Shown here: positions 10,256 to 21,493 of the stretch, piece by piece
Layout of the letters: each line of letters opens with the position of its first letter
How positions within the stretch are numbered: the first letter of the stretch is position 1
NCBI GenBank assembly: GCA_905250115.1
Contig: CAJNOI010000006.1
Location: 348,033-412,032, forward strand
Length of the DNA: 64,000 nt
Source: Adineta steineri
Taxonomy: Eukaryota > Rotifera > Eurotatoria > Adinetida > Adinetidae
Reading direction: 5' to 3'
Notes under the pieces: generated by a model
Told to the model about the DNA's origin: nothing
Seen by the model: only the letters and a program-made list of their open reading frames with translations
Database searches by the model: none
Translations under genes and position numbers: made by a program

Positions 10256-13200
10256 ATAAATCGCCTTCAATTAATAATCAACAACCATCAACAAATACAA
10301 ATAAATCTACTGGAATTGATACATCCAATACAGATACATATGAAACATTAAGAGCTGATTTTGTTACATCAAGATATCTTACTACAACACATTCACCAAA
10401 TCATGAACGGTAAGAAGAAATTACAATATATCTTAACAAAATTTATAAAAGATTGCATTATGTAATGAATAGTTTGAGTAAAATAACAGGTACAAGATGC
10501 ATATGTTTTGTTTTTGTTTTTGTTTACCTAAACCAATTACCTTTACAATAATCTTGAATATGAAATATTGACAGGATTGTATGATATTATTGATCGTTTG
10601 TTTTTCTTGTTTTGATACGCCAGACGGTTATTGCAATAAAGTATTATGTACTTATTTGTAATAATATAAAAGATTTCTATATTTAAACATAAGGTATAAA
10701 ACTAATGCAATAGGCTCTTTTTTTTAAAAGCATCCTTGACAATTTTTTGGAAAAAAAAGGTTAATATTGTTTTGACATTCCTTTCTTTTGATTGAGACAT
10801 GTCATACAATCCTTCATTTAAACGATTTGATCATATAGAATGCGACATATATTTTATTCTAGTCAATCTCGACACCCATCGGAACAACGATCTCCATCAC
10901 ATCCATTATCATCGACATCAAATACACAACAATTACTTCCTCCACCAACAGCAATTATACCATCATCATCCAATTCTTCTATACAATCATCATCATCATC
11001 ATCGTCATCATCACATCATACTCAACAACAACATGCCGCAATTTTAGCAGCATCACAAATTCTTGCTTCATCTGGCATGCATCCACAAGAAATACTTGCT
11101 AGTGGTCTCATACCATATCCACATTATTATAATTCATTACCCGGTGCTTCATTTTATGTTGATCCACGTCTTATGCATGATTTTAATGCAGTTACCAATA
11201 ATGAACAATTAAAAAATCTACGTACTAATCGTCATCTTCCCTATGGATCAACTCATTCACCGCCTGATCCTTCAGCATATCCGAGTCAATCATCTAAACG
11301 ACAGTCACATGAAAATATGGGTAAAACAAAATCACATAAACTCAAATTGTATTTCTTTAATTTAAATCATTTTTAGAACATGCACGATATCCCCCAGGTG
11401 ATTATGCATCATCTATATGGCGTACACAAAATTTAAATAATAATCAACAAATGCATTCACAATTAAAATCTAATCCTACAATAAATGAAAATCCTTTACT
11501 GAAAATTAATGAAATGTCTCGTCATTCAGCACGTCTCAGCTCAGCAGCAGATCGAGATGCTCGGTAAGATAAAAGAAAAACAATATTCATCATTGCTATT
11601 ATTATTATTATTATTATCATTACTATTTACATGAATGAGACATGCGACATATTTTATATACAAGACAGAAAAACAGGACTACCATCATTTAATTTGCAGT
11701 GGAATAGAAAAAAAAGAGAATGAGAAGAAAAAGAGATAGTCAAACGAGTATTTTCTTTCTTGTTTTTTTTCTTTTCATTCTGTAGCTGTTACATCGTTCG
11801 TATATATGTTCTGCCACACATCTATATCGTACTCATATAGAATTATTTAAAGTTCTATCAGCATAAAGCAAGGTCATTATGACCTTTTGTGATTTTATTT
11901 ATAATAATAATAATATGATTTGAATATATTTTCTCTCTCTCTCTCTCTAGATCGCCAGAAGATAGTCATCATCGTATTAATCAATCACGTGCAACAGTTG
12001 AAAGTCCATCAATTCATTATCAACGAGCTGAAGCACATAATCATCATGTATATTTCAAATTTTAATTAAAAATTAAAAAAAAACAAAATTTTTTTCTTAT
12101 AATATTTTAGAAATCTTCATCATCTCATGAAAAATTAAATCCAAATTCACATTTTTCTGATCATCCACCAGATCCAAATTCTTCATCTTATATAAGACAA
12201 CAACCTACTAATATTCATAAATCTCATAGTAGTCTTCATTCTCCATATGCATCTACATCAACAAATCGATCATCATTAGCTCCACCTTCGCAAATTTCTC
12301 CTCATCATGGATCGCCTTATATGTTTCATCCTTCGTCAGTAGGTACAATTTCACCACATCATCTTCAAACGCATTATTCTCAACAACAACAACAACAACA
12401 ACAACGATCATCACATCATAACGAATCAACTCGAACTGCTAAAGAATCAATATCCATTCAAGATTTTATGAAAAAAAGTGTTACTGAATTTGTTGCATCA
12501 ACAAGTAAGATATAAAAAAAAGAAGGATTTTTTCTAGTAGAATCTTTGAAAACTGTTTTGAAATAAATTATTTTATTATATAATTTTCCTCATTTTATTT
12601 CATCGTCAGTTGTTTTTTGCTTTGTTGTTCATTTAAAGAGATTTGTAATCAGTAACAAAAAATACTCATGATAACATAGACAATTAACTTATTGAAAAGA
12701 CTTAATTAGTATCAATACGTGACTGTTACTTTAACATCTATTTGTATTATGAAATATTTTGTCTAATAATTTTCTATTCATTATTTCCAAGATTGAGTTT
12801 CTTTAGATAATTTTATTATAACATATTATTATTATTATTTCTTAGATAACGGTAATAAACCTGTAAATACCGATTTATCCTTATCAGAAAATTCCAATAG
12901 TCAGTTACCACGTACATTTCTTCCAACAACCACAACTGGAACTAAATCTATCGATGTAAAATAATAATATATTCTTCAAAATTCAATAGAAATAATAAAT
13001 TTTTCGTGTTTAGAATTCTGATCAACCAATTTTAATTGACGGTGATGATGATTCAAATTCTAATGTATGTTAATTTAATTATTATTCTAACTAATTCCTT
13101 TTTCTTCATCCTTTAGCGTGAACAAAATGAATCAATAAGTGAGGGAAATTCGAAATCTCGTTCAAGTCAAGATAGTAAAATAAAATTTCTTTATTTTTAT

Positions 13201-15073
13201 TCGTTCATTCATTTATCTTATAGCAAATAAATCAACTATGGAAAACGATCTACCTGAGAGACGTCGTGATAGTTCAATAAAAAAGATTCTTTCAAATCAA
13301 CCATTAGAAAAACAAGAATATGTTGGTAAGAAATCCTAAACAAAGAAAAAATTCTATTCGCATCATCTAACTTTATTATTTTTTTTTAGAAATCAATCAA
13401 AAAGTTCAAAACAGTACTGTTGGTGCATCAAAAGTTCATTCAAATAATGATTTAAATGGATTAGAACGTGCAAATAGTACTGGTGGACGTGAATGTATAA
13501 AAGAAAATCTAGAAAATACAGAATATTCTATTTCATATTCGTTTCTTTTAGCTACACGATCACGAGGTTCAATTACAATGCGAATGTTAATGGGCGCAAA
13601 TGGAATTTATGCGGATGGAAAAGCTCAACCACCAACAGCAAATGGTATTGATTTGAAGTCGTTTTTTTTTGAAAGTTTACATATTGAATTTTTTATAGAA
13701 GGTACAAATGAACAACCGAATAAACGTGCTGCATCTCCAAATGATAAGAGTCAATCATTAGAATATTTAATACGTGGAGAACTGATCCGAGCATGTCCAA
13801 CATTACCAAAAACAGATGGTAAAATCCTGAATAAAATAGTTTCGTTTTATTATTTTATATTTTAGAATCAGCAACAATATTTCAAAATCGTCGTTTATCA
13901 CCAACGATACAGCAACAAAGATTACCATCAAATCAACAACAGCAGCAACAACAACAGCAACCAGTATCAAAACGAATGAAGTAAATCATTATATAATATA
14001 AAAAAAAGAAAGCAAATAAAATAATTACTTTTCTTAATATTATTATAGAACATCACCAAAACATGAATCATCATCAAATAATGAACAACATCATTCATCA
14101 TTTCATCAAACATATGATACATCAACAAATGTTCGTGATCCATTTGCTTTACAACCACATTCAAAAACATCTCATCAAACAAATCGATCATCAGCGTCAT
14201 CATCATCATCACCATCATCATCAAATATCGATAGAAATTGGCAATCCTATGTTCAACAACAATATCATCAGTCATTTGGATCACGATCATCACGTCCAAC
14301 AATGATGAATTCAGGTTCAATAACACAAGGTAGTCCTATTTCACCACCAACACGTTTATCAACGGATCAACCACAATATCCATCAACAGCAAATAATCAA
14401 CTTGTCAATCCACGTTATTCATATTATTTAAATAAAAGTAAAATTAAGAAAATTCTTTTAAATTCTTTTTTATTCTTTTTAATATATAGATGAACAACAA
14501 TTTTCACCATCAAGACAATCATCTACATCACCACTTGATCCTTCATCAAAAGAGAAACTTGCTCGCAGAGCACAACAGGTGAGATATTATTTAAAAATAG
14601 TTAAAGTTTCAAAAGAATCTATCGATAATTTCATTTAGACACTTGTATCTCCATCTGATTCTCATCTTGAAACATCATTATCAATAAATGTTGATCAAAC
14701 ATCAAATGTTAAAAGTCCACCTATAAATTCAACACAAACAAATACTAGTAGTAATACTCCACCAATAGCAACATCACCAATTTCATCATCAGCATCTCCA
14801 ACAACATCGATTTCATCAAATAATGCACATCCACTTAAGAAACGTTTAATTAGTGAATATGAACATGAACAACAACAACAACAACAACAACGAAATTCAC
14901 CTGCTACAATATCTCCTGTTGTATCAACATCTACACCACCTCCATCGACATCAACAAAAACGGAAACAATAGAAGAATCAAATCCTAATTCAAGTATTGA
15001 AAATATATCTGATACTGAAACAACTAAAGAAATTGTTTCGAATCCAGCTGAAGAAAATGATTCTTCAACATAA
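6592..15073 (+). CDS. NCOR: Nuclear receptor corepressor (NCoR/SMRT/SMRTER family)
   Basis: A multi-exon gene for the scaffold that links unliganded nuclear receptors and other repressors to HDAC3-type complexes in the nucleus. Exon 1 is 6592-6654 (donor GTATGT); exon 2 starts at 6727 and includes the family motif RRPSLL. Other family signatures are TIPLYQEPSDLK, the SANT1 domain (about 8000-8290, SPKNFGYISSFLENKTTEQCVQ-like), a Cys-containing segment (about 8776-9030), SANT2 (about 9203-9345), and the GSI-type repeats KGSIMRGTPIS (9943), RGSITMRM (13565) and SGSITQGSPIS (14310). A QSLEYLIRGEL stretch near 13750-13785 resembles a CoRNR receptor-interaction box but is not an exact match. The C-terminal half is low-complexity, with a poly-Gln run at 10200-10254. 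Introns are mostly 45-80 nt, with longer ones at 10410-10862 and 11564-11950. Splice phases join in frame throughout those I checked. Confidence 0.88.
8776..9030 (+). other. Putative zinc-binding segment between the SANT domains of NCoR
   Basis: Two exons encode a CQLLSC pair, a basic stretch (KLGKKKNRKNRLRAFPTKW) and, across an intron, PPNVQRCCTRCYEKL. Four spaced cysteines could bind zinc. As I remember, invertebrate SMRTER proteins carry a similar Cys-rich segment between the SANT domains, which vertebrate proteins lack. The spacing C-x4-C then C-x2-C is read directly; metal binding is inferred. Confidence 0.45.
10200..10254 (+). repeat. CAA/CAG repeat encoding poly-Gln in NCoR
   Basis: About eighteen consecutive CAA or CAG codons within the NCoR exon. 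Mixed codons rather than a pure triplet run suggest an old, partly stabilised repeat. Confidence 0.85.
11933..11950 (+). repeat. CT microsatellite acting as a polypyrimidine tract
   Basis: A (CT)n run ends directly in the AG acceptor before the NCoR exon that starts at 11951 (RSPEDSHHR reading). The simple repeat is therefore the splice-acceptor pyrimidine tract of that intron. Confidence 0.75.
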
Positions 15074-15722
15074 TATATAACTTGTTTTTGAAGCATTGCT
15101 CAATCAATCAATGGTTATCTTTTGTTGATTATATTTCTGCTTAAAACAGTGAACAAAAGAAAAATAAACTTTAATTATATATGTTTTCTTTCTTTCTTTT
15201 TTTTCTAAATATACGTTAGTTTTACTCTTGTTGTGCACATGACAACTATATTCAACCACACGATTACGTGTGTTTGCATGTAAATATTTCTATAAAAATA
15301 TATATATAGATATATATATTAATTTCTTATTCTCTTTTTTTGTATGTAAAATATTCTAAAGCAGCTTTCTTTTTCTTTGTTGTTATTTTATTGTCGAGTT
15401 ATTCTTTTTGTTTCTCTTGCCCTCATTTATATGATTACTATTAGAGTTGATATGTACAAAATTTGGAAAACCCTTTATATATATATGTATACATATATGG
15501 ACAGAGAGATTCTTTTGTTGTTATCATCTGTTTTTTTTCTATCCTTTTTCTTTTTGTTGCTTGTTGTTCTTAGAAAACTTAACAAAAAGAAAAGGAATAT
15601 ATTTCGCTTTTTTTGCTGTATCGTTTGTCTATTCAACATTTAAATAAAAGGAAAAGTTTGATATTTTAAGTGATTCGTCTAAAAAAAAACGTTTTATGAT
15701 TTTTAGATTTAAGAACAAAGTT
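15074..15722. other. NCoR 3' flank and KIF3A upstream region
   Basis: T-rich and TA-rich sequence. The apparent open frames here are low-complexity (Phe/Leu-rich) and lack homology. A pyrimidine-AG acceptor (ATGATTTTTAG, ending 15706) lies 16 nt before the KIF3A ATG and is a candidate trans-splice site. Confidence 0.55.
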
Positions 15723-18700
15723 ATGCCGCCGGTTGGTGATTGACGTATTTTGAAAATCTAAACTTTATTTTGAATTTTTCTTAGGAAAAAAAGCGATCGG
15801 CAAGTAGTGGAAATGCAAATAATGTTAAAGTCGTTGTTCGGTGTCGACCGATGAGTAATAAAGAAGTGAGCAACGATCATAAATCAATTGTTTTTGTAAG
15901 TAAAGAGACAAAAAAAATTGTCAATATATTCTCTAACAAAATCTTTCGCGCATTCATTTAAAGGTAAATGAATCGTCCGGAACAATTGATGTTCGAGCAC
16001 CAGAAAATAGCAATGATGATACAAATAAAGCATATACATTTGATTATGTTTTTGGACCAGATTCTAAACAAGTTGATGTTTATAATTTGGTTGCTCGTCC
16101 AATTGTTGATGCTGTACTTGAAGGTTACAATGGAACAATATTTGCTTACGGTCAAACAGGCACCGGTTAGTAATTAATGATCGTTTTTATTTTTCAATAT
16201 ATTTCTACGTGAAAACATGTATATAATTTTAATAGGCAAAACATTTACAATGGAAGGAAAAAAAGATAATAATCAAAATTATGGTATTATTCCAAATTCT
16301 TTTGCACATGTTTTTCTTGAAATATCCAAAGCTAACAAAGATGTTCAGTAAGATATATGAATACATTAAATAAAGATATTTTATTCTCAAAAACAAAATT
16401 CTATTTTTATTTAGATATTTAGTTAGTGTGTCATATCTTGAAATATATAATGAAGAAGTTCGAGATTTACTTGGTAAAGATCGTGATAAAAGTTTAGAAG
16501 TAATTCAATCTATTGAATAAAAACTAAAAAAACATAATTTAATTTAGATTAAAGAACGACCAAATGTTGGTGTTTATGCTGATGGTTTATCTGCTCATGG
16601 TTGTCATTCAGCAACAGATATGGAAACATTAATGCGCTCTGGCAGTTTCAATCGTAAAAATCATTTCTTTTCTTAATTATTTTATTTTTCCTAAAAACAA
16701 ATTCTATTCTTTTAGGTCATACGGGTCAGACTCTTATGAACGAACGTAGTAGTCGATCACATGCAATATTTTCAATTACAATTGAATGTAGTGACACTGG
16801 TCCAGATGGTAAAAAACGTATTCGAGCTGGGAAATTACATATGGTTGATTTAGCAGTATGTAGAAATTTATTCGATAAAGAATGAAAAATTTTCATGAAT
16901 TTTATTTTTCTAGGGTAGCGAACGTCAATCAAAATCAGGCGCTGAAGGAAATACATTAAAAGAAGCAACAAAAATTAATTTATCATTATCAACATTAGGC
17001 AATGTTATATCAGCATTAGTTGATGGAAAATCAACACATGTACCATATCGAAATTCGAAATTAACTCGACTTTTACAAGATTCATTAGGTGGAAATTCTA
17101 AAACAGCAATGGTTAGTTATTTGTGTATGATTTAATTGACTTATTTTTTTGTTTTGTTTATGCGTTGTTTGTTTGTAACGCTCTGAAGCGTTTACAAAAA
17201 GTAGGGATTGGGAGAAAGACTAACCCTAGCCCGGCAATTTATTTATATATCTCAGAATTTTCTTTTAAATTATTTAAATAATAAAATTTGCTTTTATTTA
17301 GATTGCAAATATTGGTCCAGCTGATTATAATTATGATGAAACATTGAATACTCTAAGGTAAATATATTATTAATTAATATTTTCATTTCATTCTTATTTA
17401 CTAGATATGCAAATCGAGCTAAAAATATCAAAAATCATGCACGTGTTAATGAAGATCCGAAAGATGCTATGATTCGAAATTTAGAAAATGAAATTGAACT
17501 TTTACGTAAAAAAGTTGAAGAAAGTATGTAATCATTATTATTATTTCATAGTTTTCTATTTAAATTGTATGTTATAATTAGATGGAGGAGATGATGGTGA
17601 AGAATCAGGTTCTGATGTAAGTGAAACTGATGAAAATGGTCAGCGTGTAGTACGTAAACGTCCATTAAATGTTCGTCAAGAACGTAAAGAAGAAATTGAA
17701 CGTCAAATCGATGAAGAACGAAGAAAATTACAAAGTGATACGGAAAAATCACAAAAAGAACGAGATAAAATAGCTCGAGCACTTCGTGAAAAACAAGAAG
17801 AACTTCAAACAATGTAAAATATTTTCTTCTAAATTTTCTATTTTTTTCTATTTCAATAATTTAGGAAAGAACAAGATGATCTTGCAGAAAAACTTCGACA
17901 ATTAGAAAAAAAATTAATTGTTGGTGGAGAAAATTTACTTGACAAAGCCGAAAAACAAGCAATATTTATAGAAGAGAGCGAAAAAGAATTAGAAAAACGT
18001 GTACAAAATGAAGAACAATTACGAAAACAATTACAACAAAAAGAGGTCTTAATATATACAATTTTCTATCACAAATCTGAACATATATGCCCTTAAAATC
18101 AAACATAGGTTGAGAAATTCAAGTTCAGATATTTTTTCATCTAAGAGAACTGAATCTAACTATACGAAATAGAAAAAGATGATATTTCTAAAAGTTTCAG
18201 TAGACAATATCTAGATATAAAAAGAGAAGAACTTATGATTTATATAGGCTGAAACACTTGATGTTCAAGTAAAATATACAACATTAAAAGAAGAAGCTGA
18301 AGATTTAACAAGAAAATTAAAAATTTTTGGAAAAAAATATCAAGATGCAAAACGAGAAGTAAGTAAAATTAATTTCGAAATATTTGTTTTATTAAATCAT
18401 ATATAAAATGTTTAGTTAGTTGATCTTGAACGTGAATATCTTCAACAACGTAGTGAATTAATTGAAGCTAATACTCAAGCATTTCGTGAATTACAAAAAC
18501 AAGAATTTATTATTAAAAGTTATGTACCTGATGAATATCTTGTAAGTCTTCTGATGTTTATTGAAATATTTATTTTTAAATAAAATTTTTATTTAAGAAA
18601 CTTATTCAAGAGAATGCCTTATGGAATGAACAGTTTGGAGAATGGAGTCTTAAATCTATTGCATATACTGGAAATAATATGAAAAATGAAGAAAAATTAA

Positions 18701-18985
18701 AAAAACCTGAGGTATTTAAAAATAAATTTCGAAAAATTTGAATAAAAATTTAATTCTATTATTTATTTAGAATGATGATTTGAATTTAACACATGTTTAT
18801 TTAGCTTATACAGCTAAAGGTGCAGAAAAAGCTATGCAGGATTTTATGGAAAGAAAGAAAAAACTTAAAGTTAAAGAAAAGAAAAAGTATATAATAAAAT
18901 AGTTAAGCTTGTTAAATAAATTCCTTCGTTTTGTTTTAGGAAATCAACAAATGATGATCGCCCAACGACAGCAGTACGAAAATAA
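15723..18985 (+). CDS. KIF3A: Kinesin-2 motor subunit, KIF3A-like
   Basis: A motor of heterotrimeric kinesin-2, which drives anterograde intraflagellar transport along ciliary microtubules. The start is MPP on a nine-base exon (15723-15731) joined to 15785 in frame. The motor domain shows VVVRCRP, the P-loop [17 protein letters not shown] (switch I), DLAGSERQ (switch II), and [37 protein letters not shown] helix residues, then NEDPKDA at the neck. After a charged [11 protein letters not shown] linker come coiled coils (about 17640-18520) and a basic tail ending [22 protein letters not shown] and the neck match KIF3A better than KIF3B as I remember them. Introns are mostly 45-70 nt, with longer ones at about 17111-17301 and 18047-18247. 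The phosphatase gene follows 145 bp downstream behind an acceptor, suggesting a shared transcript. Confidence 0.9.
17172..17236 (+). repeat. Structured GC-richer insert in a KIF3A intron
   Basis: TTTGTAACGCT and AGCGTTTACAAA flank a four-base loop (17172-17197), forming a hairpin with one bulge. It is followed by AGGGATT...TAACCCT, a second short inverted pair. The intron is about 190 nt against the usual 50-60, so this looks like inserted or structured sequence. No family identified. Confidence 0.4.
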
Positions 18986-19120
18986 CTATGTGATTTGTTT
19001 TGATAAATAATTAATCCGTCCATTTTATAAAAATAAAATAATAATCTCGAATTTTGTTTTGATCTCATCTTTTTTTTTCTTTTCTCTTCTTCTTCTTTTT
19101 AAATAAATATTTATATATTC

Positions 19121-19123
19121 TAG
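19121..19123 (+). promoter_or_regulatory. Candidate spliced-leader acceptor of PHPT1a
   Basis: TATATATTCTAG ends at 19123, seven bases before the ATG and about 135 bp after the KIF3A stop. No upstream exon for this small gene is visible, so a trans-spliced 5' end is the simplest reading. Confidence 0.5.
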
Positions 19124-19130
19124 ATTGAAA

Positions 19131-19593
19131 ATGAGTTCACAAACAGTTGATATCGGTTCAAAATCCGGTAAATTTAAATATATTTTAGTACAACAAGGAC
19201 AAAAACATCTCCTTCGTGGTGACCCAAATTTAGAATTTCATGGTAGAAAAAAACCATAGGTGTGTTTTTTTATTATTTACTGATATTTTTAATTTATTTG
19301 AATAGATAAAATATTTGAAAAATTAAAACAAGATATCGGAAATAATTCATCTGATGAATTGAAAGTATTAGGTGGTGGAAAAGTTCAAGTTGATTTCGAT
19401 AAAAAACAAATTAACGTATTTGGCGAATCACAAGTAATATATATACAAGAATTTTCTTATTTATTTATTTTTTGTTCTGTATATTTAGTCTTATGGTGCT
19501 GCTGATCATGCTAAAGCGAAATCATTACTTCAAGAAAAATATCCTGATTTTAATATATCAACTGACAAACCAGCTGATTCTGATGATAAATAA
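19131..19593 (+). CDS. PHPT1: 14 kDa phosphohistidine phosphatase-like protein, copy a
   Basis: Janus/PHPT1 family, which removes phosphate from phosphohistidine in proteins. Three exons, 19131-19242, 19306-19433 and 19489-19593, give 114 residues, close to the family length of about 125. Signatures are GKFKYILV near the N-terminus, the FHDKIFEKL segment carrying the presumed catalytic His, LGGGKV, and the C-terminal SYGAADHAKAKSLLQEKYPDF block. Both splice junctions keep frame (the first splits the Asp codon after the His). It is followed by a second copy with the same exon structure. It lies 145 bp downstream of KIF3A with an acceptor just before the ATG, so it may be the second gene of a bicistronic unit. 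Confidence 0.87.
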
Positions 19594-20103
19594 AGACAAA
19601 CATACATGCTATGCACTTTTTTTAGTTTAGTATCTTTTTATATATTGTTAATCAAGCAAACATATTTCTGATATTAATAAACAAGCAACTTCTTTCTTTT
19701 TATTTCATAACTAGAAAATTCATAGCTGTTATTCATATAGTAACATAAGAAATTAAAATGTATTATTAAATATAATATGCTATTTCAAATGGCATATACA
19801 CCACCCAATTGAACTTGAGAAATAGGAATAATAATCTTTTTATCGCTGATATGTAACAGTTAGTCATCTAATGAAGTGAGAGCTATACAATAATTTTATG
19901 TCTTAGATTAATTACAATCCCGGACATCGAAGCGCTTTTTAGAAGTTTCTGATCACAATCCAAAAGTAGAGTTTTTCTGGCAAAGGGTGTACACTATACG
20001 CTCAATATATCTTCTGAAACAAGTATTTCATTATTCTACCATAAACTTATTTTTCTCTTGGTGTTCTGAAATGGAAAAGATTTATTTTATGTTTTAGATA
20101 AAT
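19594..20103. other. Spacer between the two PHPT1 copies
   Basis: About 510 bp without an ORF of note. An acceptor (TTATGTTTTAG, ending 20097) precedes the second ATG by six bases. Confidence 0.5.
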
Positions 20104-20568
20104 ATGAGTAAACTCCTTCCACTTGTTAATATTGGTTCAAAATCAGGCAAATTTAAATATATTCTTGCCCAACTTGGCCAAAAATATTTAGTTCGTGGTG
20201 ATGCAGCTGTTGATAACCATGGTAACAAAAATAGTTAATGCAAATATCTTATTTTATTTTACATATTTTTGTTTAGAAAAACTCTTTAAAAACCTTCAAA
20301 GTGAAGCTGGTGGACCATTAAATGATTTGTATATATTAGGTGGTGGAAAAATACAAGCTGATTTTGAAAAGAAAAAATTAAATTTATTCGATCAATCAGA
20401 AGTATTAAAATAATATTTAATAAATGAAAGAATTTAAATTTTTTCCGTCTTTTTTTTAAATAGGCTTATGGTGCTGCTGATCATAGAAGATCAAAAACAA
20501 TTCTTCAAGAAAAATATCCTGATTTTACCATCACACTTGGTCCACCTGATGCAAATGCTAAAAATTAA
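20104..20568 (+). CDS. PHPT1: 14 kDa phosphohistidine phosphatase-like protein, copy b
   Basis: Tandem paralogue of the gene at 19131-19593. Exons 20104-20221, 20277-20401 and 20464-20568 give 115 residues, with introns at the same codons and phases as copy a. Shared blocks include IGSKSGKFKYIL, LVRGD, the His-bearing NHEKLF, LGGGK and AYGAADH...LQEKYPDF, so the presumed catalytic His is kept. Divergence is greatest in the N-terminal ten residues and in the tail. Both copies appear functional, arguing for an old duplication kept by selection rather than a recent array. Confidence 0.87.
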
Positions 20569-20915
20569 AATTCCTAAACAAGAAAGAACTCTATTTTCTT
20601 TGCATGCTCCTTTGATAACATAGTGTCATGATTAACCTGTCTTTTTTTTTTCTTAATAAAGATTTTTACTCCAGCTGATGAAACTCTTATTATTCGAGAA
20701 TAAAAATGAGAAATCAGATTACAATATATGAATCATATTGTTTGTTAAGAAAGAAACAACGTTATTATACTCTATAACTGCAATGAAAGTTTGCATAATG
20801 ATTGCGTAATAACTGTATTATTAGTCATGTATGACTTTCAAAAAAAAAGAAAATAATATAAACCGTTGTTTTTTTGTGACATTTCTATTAGAAAGAGGAG
20901 AAGTACGAAATTAAC
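20569..20915. other. Intergenic upstream of the proline-rich ORF
   Basis: About 350 bp, AT-rich. A CATTTCTATTAG acceptor-like sequence ends near 20890, 25 nt before the next ATG. Nothing else seen. Confidence 0.45.
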
Positions 20916-21461
20916 ATGGCTACCGATGATGATGATTTCGAAATTATTGATGAAATAGGTTTATCAAATGAACCAGTATTTGAATTTATTGACGTAAATG
21001 ATACTAAAGAAAAAGATGTAAACAATGATACACCAAAATCACCTGATGTTGTTTTACCATTACTAGTATCAAAACCTTTAATTAACGAAATTCCTCAAGT
21101 TGTACAACAACAACAAATATCTATTCCAATTGTTAAATCACCAGAACCACAAGAATCAAATTCAGCAAGTAAAACTACAATTATAAGAACCCCTTTTGTT
21201 CAAATCAAAAAGACAGTACCATATACACCTCCACCACCACGAATATTTGCTCCAGTACCACCTCTACCAAAATCGCCTCCTCATCAACGTTACGGTGATG
21301 CTGCACGCATTCCTTATAATGGAAATGAAGGAGTGGATATTAATACTATTATTAATACAACACGAAAATTTCAACAAGATATTTTAAATAAAGCTGCTCA
21401 AGAACAACAAGATGCTAAAACAGTACTCGAACAACGTCGAGATTTACTCAATAAAAAATAA
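20916..21461 (+). CDS. Hypothetical acidic/proline-rich protein
   Basis: A single-exon 181-residue ORF of no recognised family. It has an acidic N-terminus (MATDDDDFEIIDEIG), a middle rich in Pro, Ser and Gln with two PPPP-like stretches (YTPPPPRIFAPVPPLPKSPP, residues about 98-118), and a C-terminal helical segment rich in Gln, Lys and Glu (KFQQDILNKAAQEQQDAKTV) that could be a short coiled coil. The start lies 25 nt after an acceptor-like AG. Composition and codon bias look coding. A hAT-like transposon is inserted 32 bp after the stop, so the original 3' region may have been displaced. Confidence 0.65.
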   Translation: MATDDDDFEIIDEIGLSNEPVFEFIDVNDTKEKDVNNDTPKSPDVVLPLLVSKPLINEIPQVVQQQQISIPIVKSPEPQESNSASKTTIIRTPFVQIKKTVPYTPPPPRIFAPVPPLPKSPPHQRYGDAARIPYNGNEGVDINTIINTTRKFQQDILNKAAQEQQDAKTVLEQRRDLLNKK

Positions 21462-21493
21462 CTCTTGAGACTATATATATATATACTTGTATA

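Noticed and set aside
15377..15647. Two overlapping Phe/Leu-rich frames between NCoR and KIF3A
   Set aside because: They arise from T-rich untranslated DNA; low complexity and no homology.
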